From: Ophiura sarsii
Lineage: Eukaryota > Echinodermata > Ophiuroidea > Amphilepidida > Ophiuridae
NCBI GenBank assembly: GCA_035610835.1
Contig: CM069441.1
Coordinates: 98,698,180 to 98,762,179 of the forward strand
Reading direction: 5' to 3'
DNA length: 64,000 bases
The notes under the pieces are model-generated. The model worked only from the letters and a program-made list of their open reading frames with translations. It was not told the origin of the DNA and did no database searches. The position numbers and the translations under genes are program-made. Below are positions 58,001 through 64,000 of the stretch, in pieces. Numbering within the stretch: position 1 is the stretch's first letter; every line of letters starts with the position of its first letter.

Positions 58001-61000
58001 ATTTGGTGCTGGAAAATGACATTTTGTGGAAGCGTCAAAAGATTCCTGGAAAAGGTATTGCTATTCAGGCAATAATACCCATAGTATTAATCCCTGAAAT
58101 TTTGTCCCAAGTACATGGTACTCCTTTGGTGGGACATTTTGGTACTGTCAAAACTTTGCATAAAGCATGCACATCCTTCTATTGGCCTTATATGCGCCAA
58201 GATATAGACAAGAAATGCAGAGAATGCATAGATTGTCAAAGACAAAGAAACCCTGTTCCCGCATATCGTGCTCCCTTGAAATCTATACCATGTATTGATC
58301 GTTTTGAAATGATAGCAGCAGATTTGGCTGAATTAGGGACAACTGCACGTGGAAATAGATATTTGTTGGTTGTGACTGACTATTTTACTAAGTATGTAAA
58401 TTTATACCCTCTTCAACGACAGACAGCTGAGGCTGTTGCAGACTGTTTATTTGTTAAATATATCAGACAACATTCGGTGCCTGTGAAATTACACAGTGAC
58501 CAAGGTACTCAATTTGAAGCTGATGTGACACAGAAACTGTGCAAAAAGCTGGGAATTAACAAAGTACGTACAACTCCAGGTTGTCCCTCTTCCAATGGTC
58601 AGTGTGAAAAGATGAACAGAACGTTGCGTGCACAAATAGTAAGGTGTTTGCAATCTTACCCAGGTGAATGGGATGAAATTATTCCACAATTGGAATTTGC
58701 TTATAATACCACTGTCCATTCGACAACAGGTTTTAGTCCTTTCTATCTGGTACATGTGCGTGAACCTAGATTACCAGCAAATGTGATGTTTGGTGCATAT
58801 GATCAGAATCTGGATAAACCAGAAAATACCTTCACCTTTGCTGCTCAAATAGAAAAGCGTTTTAAGATGGCATCTCAACTTGTCAGACAAAATTCTGCGA
58901 GAGCGCAGAAGAACCAAAAGCGGCAGTATGACAAGCGAGCGCGTTTTAAAAGGTATCAAATAGGACAAATTGTATACATAACGAATCCCAAGAGTGTACG
59001 AAATAAATTGCAACCAAAATGGATAGGTCCGTTCAGAGTCATGCAAGTATTCAATGATGGAATAACTTATCAAATAATTGATGCAAAATCTATTACTGCA
59101 AAGCCTAAAGTTTTGCATTATAATAGAATGAAACCAGCTTATGAAATGGATTCACAAAATAAAGAGAATGTCCCTGGTTCAGTTGAGGAGACTATTCCTG
59201 ACATCCCCATGAATGAACATGTGGAAAACAGAGAACAAGTTACTTATTCTCATCTCCGTAGACTTAGGCACAAACCTGTACATAACCAAGTCCCTGTCCG
59301 TCAACAACCTAGATTAAGAATTCCTTCAACCCCTGAGTCACCTCAAATTGCTCCAGATAGGAGAGCTGCTTTGCGTGCTGCAGCAAATTTTGGAAATAAT
59401 GTGCGGACACGTTCCGGTAGGGAAGTAAGACCTCCTAGGAGACTTATCAATGAAATATGATAGATGAAATTTTATTCTGTATTGTATTGCAGAAGTTCTT
59501 ATGAAATTTTATTCTGTATTGTATTGCAGAAGTTCTTAGGTTGACACAGAATTCTTGATCCTTTGGTCTTATATGTAAATTGGATATTTGCATAATTGCC
59601 TTGTTGTTGAAATAAATATAATTTGCAAATTGTTATGTCACAAAACGTTACAATCACAATAAAATATCACACAATATACATAAATTCTAACACATAAGTA
59701 AAACATTGAATTGGTGACCAACCAAAATTTTGTTAGGACATAGTCATCAATAATTGTTATTGTTGTAGGATTATTGAAAAGGATTCCACGCCACTCAATA
59801 TTGTTATTGTGGTAGGATAATCACCGATTGTGACGATTTCACTTGACACTTCAAATTGACATGATGGAGTAACAATGCAGCCAAGTTCTAAATGTGATGT
59901 GATGTTGTGCAAGACTGGCGTTTCCTTGACGTCTCTATTATATTAATATTGATTCACAATAAATTTTGTGAATATTATATGAATCTTCCCAGTGTTACGT
60001 GGTAGAATGAGATATCTTACAATTGTAACTCTGTATGTCATGATTTGTATAATGTATCTACTATGCATTGCAGAAAATGAGACAGTTCCTACAAATATTC
60101 TTATTGTACTAAATACAGTACGTTCACGGTTTGTTGATGAATATACAATGGTGGTGAAAATTAAAACTTGAGATATTTACCATATTTCTTATTTGATTTC
60201 TTACACTTACATGTAGTGTTGAAGTGAAATGTTTTTGGACCAAAAGAAATTAAGATTACCCATGTGATGCATTGTAACAACAACAAAAAAAATTGTTGTT
60301 TACACACATGTAAATATCAAGATTCTTTGGTGATGAGTAACATGACTTTTACTTTCAAGTATGGCCTATCCAATTGTTTGACATGGACAAAGAATCTGTC
60401 TGATGTCAAACTTGTTATAACATGGTCATAATATATCATGGTCATAAAATATGTCAATTTTTCCATTGACATTTCTTCCACAAATAAAATTTGTGGGTAG
60501 CCACAATTTTTTATTTTTTTTATTTTTTTTTAAATATTGACATGAGAAAGAGTGTTCTGTGTGGACGAGAGTCCACGGCATTTGGATTGTTTCGGCGATA
60601 ATTTTTTTTTTTTTTACTGAAGTGAATTGTCATTTCTTCCATACATAAAATTTGTGGATAGTCACAAATAATTATGTGATTATGCTGTCATTGTTGATAT
60701 GGTCTTGAAACATCATGGTTCAAGTAACAATCTTGATGGATGGATGTCAGTGTTTCCTACAAATGACATTCACCTCAAATTTTGTGTGGTCAATGTTGAC
60801 AAATGGTATGTTTATTATGTTTTATTTATTTAAGATGTGGTAGACATTGTATAAGTTGATTATATGATTTAAGATGATAATTTGTTGTTGTTGTTGTTGT
60901 GTGTGTGTGTGTTTAAAAAATGTAATTTGATAAATTATTCGATTTAGGACTGAACATTTGTTCGATGAGAGTGAAGTTATAGGATACTCTCATCTGATAA

Positions 61001-62909
61001 CTGTTTATATTTCAATCGGATGATTGTTTTGATAGATATTATTATGTACAACAATTATTTGTTATATAAGTAAATGCATATAATTTTTGATAAGTAACGG
61101 TGAGGACACCTTCTTCAAAGAAACATAGTAATGTGGGATATAAAACATCCCTACATTAGCAATGGAATAATACTATGCCGATTCTTTGAATATGTATTAT
61201 TGTTATTAGATGGACCAATCAGCGCTCAGATGATTAGCCGTTTAGCCAATCACAGCTGAGCGCTGGTTATTTGGCTCGTGCGCGATCTGGTATCGCTCTC
61301 TCTCGTCCTGCTCGTCAAACACAACAGACGTGTTGTGGTGTATTGTCCGTCGTATTTTTGTATCTTCTATTATTTGGAGCATGTATGATTTTCGTAAATA
61401 AACGACCAACTTTGGTATAGAAATCAACTAGAATGTATTAAAGACTCTTCCTTCTCAACGTAAGAATTCACTCTTACAGCTATGTAAGAATTTACATACT
61501 AAAATCCAACCCATGCTGCTTTTGTATCTGAAATACTCTATGATAAGCTATTATGGTGTTATCTAATGTAATATTTTATTGTATACAATCACAGATGAGG
61601 ATACACCAGCACTTGGTCAGAATGATTGGGATATTGTAGACTGTCCGAGGAGCATCGTTATGGCCAACATACCAGTCAACGAAGAAAGCGTTATAGTGAC
61701 CTGGAATGAACCAAGAGCTGTCAGCCTATATGGTCAAACCTTTGCAGTCACAAAGACATATTCTCCAATGTCATCCTTTCCTAGAGGTGGAACAGAGGTG
61801 GTTTATACATTCACGGCTGCTGATCGAGCACAGGAGGAATGCAAATTCACAATATTTATTACACCAGGAATAGGTAAGGGTTTCAATTCCCTTTTGAAAT
61901 AATACCTTATAACTAATAAGGTTGGAAAAACTTATCGAAAGGAAAGTGCTTTTGCTTTAGCAACCTTAAGGAATTTTAAGTATTTCTTTAAGTTATATTA
62001 ACTAAACCTCAATGTGGCAGAGCACTTCCTCAAGCATTGATGAATAACTATGCCCTCATCACAGCCAACTGCAGTAAGTCCAGGCACGCAGACATCTTTT
62101 GGTCTAACCCGTCTTGTGACCCCTTCCACCAACAGTACCTATGGGGATAAATGTTTTTCTGTTTTAGGACCCAATTTATGGAATATGTTACCTAGGTCTC
62201 TTCGTGAAGCAAACAGTGTGAAAAAGTTCAAGAAACTTCTTAAAACTCACCTTTTTCCTAAACATTAGTTCACTTCCTGGCCTACTGGGTTTTTAAAATT
62301 ATATATCACTTTGTCAATTCATTCGTATTTTTAAACATTTTGTAACTGATTATTGTGTAAATTATGTAATTCTTTTTATACTACTGTGGTGCTTTGCTGT
62401 AATGCATCTTTTATATCATATTTTTAAAGTTTTTGATGTTATTTTGTTGTTATATAATTGTATGCCAGTTTTTGATGTCTGTTATTTGTACAGCGCATTG
62501 ATCTTTCGGAAATGCGCTCTATAAGCACCGGTAAATAATAATAATAATTAAATAATAATTAACTAGGAAAGGTAAACTTATGTGTAGTATCCTTGACACA
62601 ACTAACAAAGGTCCACTTTGTCCATTTAAGATGCACCTCCAGCACCGGTCATCGCTGATCCCAGTCTCGCACCAATCGTCATCAATTGCCCTAGACAGAT
62701 TGGAGCTGCTTTGCCCATCGGAACCTATGAGGCTATAGTTAACTGGGTTGAGCCTGAAGCCAGGAGTCCAGTGAACAAACCAGTTCTTGTCACCAAGTCC
62801 ACTGAGCCAGGATCATTATTTAGGATCAGAACACTTTACACGATAGAATACATATTCACTGATTCAGATGGGTTATCTAGCAGTTGTATGTTTGAAGTTC
62901 TTCTTACTG
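36989..62909 (+). CDS. Gene 2: signal peptide, HYR, EGF and HYR-repeat protein (multi-exon, 3' end not seen)
   Basis: Seven coding exons join in frame: signal peptide, HYR1, EGF, HYR2, HYR3, HYR4, HYR5. HYR is the Ig-like hyalin repeat, a cell-adhesion module known from echinoderm hyalin, and it often sits beside EGF and Sushi domains. The protein should be secreted or on the cell surface and act in adhesion or matrix binding (family knowledge plus inference). All internal exons are phase 1-1, the usual mark of shuffled extracellular modules. No stop codon was found after HYR5, whose donor is GTAAGT, so the gene probably continues past 64000. Additional exons could be missed in the large introns. 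An intact Ty3/gypsy element lies between HYR3 and HYR4. Confidence 0.75.
37592..37717. mobile_element. TTAA-type miniature element, short deleted copy
   Basis: TTAA flanks both ends; left CACATTCCACGCAG, right CTGCCGTGTGGAAAGTG. At 126 bases and in opposite orientation, it keeps TTCCAAATATGG and CGTCTGCAGAC of the longer copies. Confidence 0.75.
37718..40120. other. Gene 2 intron 1, first part
   Basis: Single-ended matches to known element ends occur, for example CCAGTGGCGTAGGTAGG at 38757 and CGCGCGAAA motifs near 38840 and 38950, but no complete element or exon. Confidence 0.4.
40126..40190. repeat. Partial copy of the 41127-41221 hairpin repeat
   Basis: GGTTAAGAGTAAATATTCCA and AATTGGTCATTATATC match the reverse complement of the repeat at 41127-41221. 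Confidence 0.6.
40780..41018 (-). mobile_element. tRNA-derived SINE with two tandem heads
   Basis: On the minus strand, two 73-base tRNA-like units (41018-40946 and 40936-40864) each begin GGCATGTGTGGTCTAGTGG, with box A, and contain a GTTGTGAGTTCTAGCCCC box B. Downstream is CCTTGGGCAAGGTACTTAG, a core seen in many metazoan SINEs. The acceptor stem does not pair beyond three bases, so these are not functional tRNA genes. Confidence 0.7.
41127..41221. repeat. 95-base hairpin repeat
   Basis: AATAATTGATAAGCGGGGTT at the left and AACCCCCGCTTATCAATTAT at the right are inverted repeats around an AT-rich centre. Confidence 0.7.
41790..42107 (+). CDS. HYR domain exon 1
   Basis: 318 bases, acceptor ATCTTTCAG, donor GTAAGT, phase 1-1. 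Opens AQFATDTDPPIITFCP and ends WTFTDNAGNVAECKI, with both conserved HYR Cys. It is longer than the later HYR exons because of an insertion (YPQYPYVPSSENSV). Confidence 0.85.
42837..43445. mobile_element. hAT-type non-autonomous element with 8-base target duplication
   Basis: CAGGGTTGCACAAAGT and GCACTTTGTGCAACCCTG are inverted ends. The flanking eight bases GGAAGATC are identical on both sides (42829-42836 and 43446-43453), as in hAT insertions. The 609-base interior has no transposase. Confidence 0.85.
43769..43888 (+). CDS. EGF-like domain exon
   Basis: 120 bases, acceptor CAGTTACAG, donor GTAAGA, phase 1-1. Reads DIWCLQNPCLNGGTC, then YCFC and GFYGEFC: six Cys in EGF spacing with the canonical NGGTC turn. 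Confidence 0.85.
43889..46069. other. Gene 2 intron between EGF and HYR2, first part
   Basis: AT-rich; a short GGAAGTCA/TGACTTCC inverted pair at 45098-45132. No exon supported. Confidence 0.4.
46074..46319. mobile_element. TTAA-type miniature element, copy 2
   Basis: TTAA at 46070-46073 and 46320-46323 flank inverted ends CACTTTCTACGCGGC and GCCGCGTGGAAAGTG. Best preserved of the three copies. Confidence 0.85.
47169..47809. repeat. 641-base near-perfect palindrome with TTAA ends
   Basis: Two arms of roughly 280 bases are almost exact reverse complements, with about 75 bases between. Ends read TTAAGGTTGGTGTCAACCC and its inverse. It looks like a fold-back element inserted at TTAA. Confidence 0.9.
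48361..48386. repeat. C homopolymer (26)
   Basis: An unbroken run of 26 C in an intron, probably of uncertain length. Confidence 0.9.
48509..48748. mobile_element. TA-flanked miniature mariner-type element
   Basis: 240 bases between TA dinucleotides; left CAGGGTGACCCAGAAAATGT and right inverted (ACATTTTCTGGGTCACCCTG), about 40 bases of exact inverted repeat including TTGAACCCAAAAATCA. Confidence 0.88.
49721..49966 (+). CDS. HYR domain exon 2
   Basis: 246 bases, acceptor CTTTTTTCAG, donor GTAAGT, phase 1-1. Opens VDNEPPVVTNCPAPQIDG and ends YSFTDEARNTAYCRFTV. Confidence 0.87.
50021..51637. mobile_element. 1.6 kb element with TAATCGACACAGGGATGG inverted repeats
   Basis: CGACACAGGGATGGTTAAGT near 50031 recurs inverted near 51608. 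A second inverted pair (ATGGCCATGTGTTTTGAACT near 50089 and its complement near 51111) lies inside. No transposase recognised. Confidence 0.65.
52086..52361 (+). CDS. HYR domain exon 3
   Basis: 276 bases, acceptor TTGTTTTCAG, donor GTAAGT, phase 1-1. Opens VGNYVLYDKEGPTVYHCP and ends YVFTDGLGNKAYCNFDI. Confidence 0.86.
52754..52806. repeat. Perfect 25-base hairpin with 3-base loop
   Basis: Arms 52754-52778 and 52782-52806 are exact complements (GTCAACAAATGTCACCTC on the left), loop TAT. The motif AGATGAGGTGAC is also present at 52430. Confidence 0.9.
52807..54061. other. Intron sequence upstream of the gypsy gag, LTR not seen
   Basis: I looked here for a copy of the sequences downstream of pol and found none, and no clear primer-binding site. 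Contains a short (CA)n at 53949. Confidence 0.4.
54062..55459 (+). CDS. gag: Gag-like protein of the gypsy element
   Basis: 465 codons. The N-terminal part is Pro-rich (PAPPDNPAPP), then a typical Gag fold with WCRKLEIAI, AFWDQLPEATRQDY and DLFSSSRPRLPGESLQ-like segments seen in retrotransposon Gag. Residues about 255-400 are a low-complexity run of RYSSPHD and RGRYPSPHDS repeats, rich in Arg, Ser and His, followed by a basic end. No CCHC zinc knuckle is present; the basic repeats may bind RNA in its place (inference). ATG 54062 is the first in frame and the frame is open to TAA at 55457-55459. Confidence 0.85.
   Translation: MAPPDIPAPPDNPAPPVPPLPAALIPQFDPMYLPNSFNGKQDDDFNLWCRKLEIAIQNYPVGAPTLANALPSRLDGKAFAFWDQLPEATRQDYNLTKAQLASVFGRTNQLRTVRDFSSSRPRLPGESLQVYASALRELVNSAFVGEYNYGEQFKEHELLRRFLQGLDSEMQIKCREHGPQNLNAALAIAQRLEFAQKIVQSQQAIFVQDGISNVEVHQSEQFPDLTELFTKLNVMSDKMDGIVNTHEQMKQEDKKRLSSVSPVRHSSLHDRRHSSSHDSRRRYSSPHDKRYSSPHDRRYSSPHNERRYPSPHDIRGRYPSPHDSRGRYPSPHDSRGRYPSPHDSRGRYPSPHGSRGRYPSPHNGRRYSSPSPYRNDREKSSSSHYSRDDYRSSPHNSGHNGRSPSPHLDRRKRHDSGQTRGSIPETKTFHDRGEDNFRRVQWDNPSSGNGSRPTKGIIRRPSQRT
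54880..55150 (+). repeat. In-frame 30-base tandem repeats within gag
   Basis: Units such as GGGGAGATATCCATCTCCAC recur about five times with near identity from 55007, preceded by shorter, more diverged SSPHD units. Confidence 0.9.
55384..59460 (+). CDS. pol: Pol polyprotein of the gypsy element
   Basis: 1358 codons in the -1 frame to gag. Protease DTG at residue 61-63 (VDTGAGASLISDDFF). RT from about 330, with YIDD at 496-499. RNase H from about 640, with SVDASAYAIGSVLS, DRELWAIVWA, NTDHKPL and NADALSRRP. Integrase: HHCC finger (HGTPLVGHFG to CIDCQ) from about 911, DDE core with ADLAE (about 979), HSDQGTQF (about 1037) and SNGQCEKMNRTL (about 1075), then a GPF-type module (PKWIGPFRV, about 1214). 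No chromodomain and no env frame follow. All catalytic residues are in place with no stop, so the copy may be recent. ATG 55384 may be unused; entry by frameshift is more likely. Confidence 0.93.
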   Translation: MGQSKFGKRFSADERDHSSTKSEDINSFSHLNSKQDPSQQNNSLPFIQAIVEGCSANVFVDTGAGASLISDDFFRDTLKLKDRKLTPIIDKTYCSIVGETLEILGSLDVSMLIGETQILHKFIVTRGIRHSVVLGWDFLIANTVAIDLSNSKFWIEDKYVNLMRTSQFIPISCNAVIAESVKIPANSEMNIQLRVISDNHSTTPHDYLGIFEPMSTIDILPAATLTSVQNGLIPVLVMNISADDMLLYKDTPLGQFHSTTDRKGEIYDTPIEYDISNVQVENQIPESNHIPKVELDDSNLTENQKEQVQSLLSEFGDVFSQHSHDYGHTDLIQHEIETDGTTPRKQRAYRTSPQKHIELRRQIDELLEDDLIEPSTSSYSAPALLVKKKKPGQWRMVIDYRLINRISLSNAHPLPRIDDSIDALRDSFFFSTLDMSAGFYQIGMKPGDREKTAFSTGDGLYQWKVMPMGLKNSSSTFQRLVELVFNGMHWSRVCLYIDDIVVFGSSFENKLINLREVFERLRQANLKLRPEKCQFFRKQVTFLGHIVSEQGVKPDTSNIDKVAKWPRPSGISSLRGFLGLTGFYRRYIQNYARISNPLLKLTRKDVEFQWTEECEEAFMKLRQALITPPILTYPNFDTSFILSVDASAYAIGSVLSQKSKDGKERVVAYASHTLTKAEQNWSTYDRELWAIVWAIRHFKHYLNECPFLINTDHKPLVGLRKMPIDNDSSGRRARWALEIDALVWTISYRKGSSNSNADALSRRPSLDEPDTKFQPERLDRKTEENPNQEDRIQVDAVQNVENVVNMQQNEPPHDDHQRVFTLENDHDRLRKLQSEDPHVSKVIDWMRSGRPPSINQLRNSHRNVRMYRRRYTNLVLENDILWKRQKIPGKGIAIQAIIPIVLIPEILSQVHGTPLVGHFGTVKTLHKACTSFYWPYMRQDIDKKCRECIDCQRQRNPVPAYRAPLKSIPCIDRFEMIAADLAELGTTARGNRYLLVVTDYFTKYVNLYPLQRQTAEAVADCLFVKYIRQHSVPVKLHSDQGTQFEADVTQKLCKKLGINKVRTTPGCPSSNGQCEKMNRTLRAQIVRCLQSYPGEWDEIIPQLEFAYNTTVHSTTGFSPFYLVHVREPRLPANVMFGAYDQNLDKPENTFTFAAQIEKRFKMASQLVRQNSARAQKNQKRQYDKRARFKRYQIGQIVYITNPKSVRNKLQPKWIGPFRVMQVFNDGITYQIIDAKSITAKPKVLHYNRMKPAYEMDSQNKENVPGSVEETIPDIPMNEHVENREQVTYSHLRRLRHKPVHNQVPVRQQPRLRIPSTPESPQIAPDRRAALRAAANFGNNVRTRSGREVRPPRRLINEI
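55402..55443 (+). promoter_or_regulatory. Predicted -1 ribosomal frameshift signal between gag and pol
   Basis: GGGAAAC at 55402-55408 lies in the gag frame as G GGA AAC, the X XXY YYZ form. After a 7-base spacer comes a stem of 55416-55425 with 55434-55443 (nine of ten pairs) and an 8-base loop. The pol frame is exactly -1 from gag and open across the site. Confidence 0.8.
59467..59538. repeat. Tandem direct repeat just after pol
   Basis: GAAATTTTATTCTGTATTGT and the next 15 bases (ATTGCAGAAGTTCTTA) occur twice in direct succession right after the pol stop. Confidence 0.9.
59539..61131. other. Long non-coding 3' region of the gypsy element
   Basis: AT-rich, with imperfect internal repeats such as CATAAAATTTGTGG (60480-60660) and a (GTT)n(GT)n microsatellite at 60885-60912. 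No env-like frame. Confidence 0.5.
61132..61430 (+). other. Possible 3' LTR or promoter-like block
   Basis: Starts TGTGGGATATAAAACATCCC, has two CCAAT boxes (about 61215 and 61245), GC-richer sequence and AATAAA at 61396. This fits a retrotransposon LTR, but the second copy is missing. Confidence 0.35.
61595..61873 (+). CDS. HYR domain exon 4
   Basis: 279 bases, acceptor ACAATCACAG, donor GTAAGG, phase 1-1. Contains VDCPRSIVMANIP and YTFTAADRAQEECKFTI. It follows the gypsy insertion by only about 160 bases. Confidence 0.85.
62045..62562 (+). pseudogene. 3' end of a LINE in the HYR4-HYR5 intron
   Basis: Encodes GDKCFSVLGPNLWNMLPRSL and FKKLLKTHLF, the usual C-terminus of CR1/L2-like reverse transcriptases, stop at 62266-62268, then about 290 bases of 3' UTR ending GCGCTCTATAAGCACCGG and an (AAT)n tail. 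Typical 5'-truncated insertion. Confidence 0.85.
62631..62909 (+). CDS. HYR domain exon 5
   Basis: 279 bases, acceptor TCCATTTAAG, donor GTAAGT, phase 1-1. Contains PIVINCPRQIGAALPIG and YIFTDSDGLSSSCMFEV. Confidence 0.85.
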
Positions 62910-62972
62910 GTAAGTCATTTGTACCAAGTCCAAATGTACTACCATCATTATATGTTATAAGACGTGTAATGA

Positions 62973-63582
62973 TATACACCTAGCACATAAAGTCCCTGAC
63001 CAGGTGCTTTGAGGTTAGCTAATTCAAAATAGATAATCGGTACCAAAAATCTGAGACATACATTGAATGAGCAAATTTCTTCTCCGCAGTTTGATACCTC
63101 ATTCAACAAAATCGAATGGATACTTTTAAAGTTATGGCGATTTCAATGACCGCGCATGCAACAGAAAAGTTGCACTAGGTATAGGAAATCATTGATTTGT
63201 GTGTGATTATATACGCACTGAAAAAACTCACAGCTAATCAGCTAAGACTTGTATTCTTCACAGCCAGATACACCCTTTGTCCCGCACATTGCGGTTGTCA
63301 CTCCAGACCCATTCATCTGTCTCGTTCAGATAGCACACAGTTATGACAGTAATCACACACAAATCAATGATTCCTATACCTAGTGCAACTTTTCTGTTGC
63401 ATGCGCGGTCATTGAAATCGCCATAACTTTAAAAGTATCCATTCGATTTTGTTGAATGAGGTATCAAACTGCGGAAAAGAAATTTGCTCATTTAATGTAT
63501 ATCTCAGATTTTTTGTACCGATTATATATTTTGAATTAGCGAACCTCAAAGCACCTGGTCAGAAACTTGTGCTAGGTGTATA
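62973..63582. repeat. 610-base palindrome with TATACACCTAGCAC ends
   Basis: Arms of about 240 bases are reverse complements (for example GTATAGGAAATCATTGATTT near 63180 and its inverse near 63362), with about 130 bases in the loop. It starts 64 bases after HYR5. Confidence 0.88.
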
Positions 63583-63788
63583 CTAATGTTGTCCACTAAA
63601 TCGTTCAAATGACTCAAAATATCTAAAAAGTATGCATTACAGAATGCATGCATACAGTGTTTACAATTATTTCATTGAGGTATTAGAACACACAATAAGA
63701 CAACCCAAAGTACATTTTCACAAAGCTTTGTGCTATTTCGATGTTTGAAAGATATTTAAAAATTACTTTTTTTCCCCTTTTTTTAATT

Positions 63789-63827
63789 TGTCCCATTTTG
63801 CCCCTCATGTTGGGGCATAATGGGACA
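63789..63827. repeat. Short hairpin TGTCCCATTTTGCCCC
   Basis: TGTCCCATTTTGCCCC and GGGGCATAATGGGACA are near-perfect inverted repeats around a 7-base loop. Confidence 0.8.
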
Positions 63828-64000
63828 CGCTCAAAAAAATATGGGTAAAATGGGACATTTTTCGACATCAATACATTATGTTTTATGCATCTTTTTCTGG
63901 GTTACATACATTTGTGTGCAAAGTGTTAATTATTTAAATAATTAACTATGTAGTAAAACAACAATGATATAGCTATATTGCATTTTAACACAGAACGTGA

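Larger units (their letters stand above)
54062..61430 (+). mobile_element. Ty3/gypsy-type retrotransposon inside the HYR3-HYR4 intron
   Basis: Intact gag and pol overlap in a -1 arrangement; pol order is protease, RT, RNase H, integrase, which defines Ty3/gypsy. About 2 kb of non-coding sequence follows pol, and a possible 3' LTR lies near 61132-61430. Limits are uncertain because no LTR pair was found. Same strand as the host gene. Confidence 0.8.

Noticed and set aside
58771..59118. Antisense frame of 115 codons within pol
   Set aside because: It lies opposite the strongly supported integrase C-terminal region and has no domain.

Overview
The window is animal nuclear DNA: AT-rich, intron-dense and full of small DNA transposons. 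Cys-rich WAP exons, hyalin-repeat (HYR) exons, an EGF exon and a CCCTAA-type telomere-like tract suggest a deuterostome invertebrate. An echinoderm or hemichordate is the best guess, but this is inference from gene content; no species marker was seen.

Gene 1 (+ strand, 1-18633; its 5' end lies outside the window) encodes a multi-domain type I membrane protein. I could thread 27 WAP (four-disulfide core) exons from 1 to 12320. A different Cys-rich module follows (12738-12899), then a VWC-like module split over two exons (13693-14157), an apparent 4-base microexon (14404-14407), a SEA-like domain carrying a GSIVV motif (14619-16366), a transmembrane helix (about 16435-16508), and a short cytoplasmic tail ending at TAG 18631-18633. 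Every WAP exon has phase 1 introns on both sides, so exons can be gained or lost without breaking the frame. The first 6.5 kb is a recent tandem array of a four-exon cassette (A-B-C-D) with a period of about 1.85-1.9 kb. One copy carries an inverted intron segment, and one junction has lost a D and an A exon.

Region 18634-36988 shows no convincing host gene. It holds transposable-element debris: a mariner-type 1.7 kb inverted-repeat element, TA-flanked and TTAA-flanked miniature elements, several large fold-back structures, a decayed non-LTR reverse transcriptase inside a pair of TA-type inverted repeats, and a 27-base minisatellite at 36380-36670.

Gene 2 (+ strand, from about 36989 past 62909; its 3' end is not shown to lie in the window) starts with a signal-peptide exon (ATG 37018). 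It then has HYR, EGF, HYR, HYR, HYR and HYR exons, again all phase 1-1, consistent with a secreted or cell-surface adhesion or matrix protein. Its introns are large and carry a hAT-type element with a perfect 8-base target duplication, a tRNA-derived SINE with two heads, two near-perfect palindromes of 0.6 kb, a 3' LINE fragment, and a Ty3/gypsy-type retrotransposon with intact gag and pol. The gag/pol overlap has a classic -1 frameshift signal: GGGAAAC, a 7-base spacer and a stem-loop. No flanking LTR pair was found by eye.

The two host genes share a style, a chain of extracellular modules in phase 1 exons on the same strand, but nothing in the sequence shows that they act together. All exon calls come from splice-site, phase and domain reading; there is no transcript evidence.
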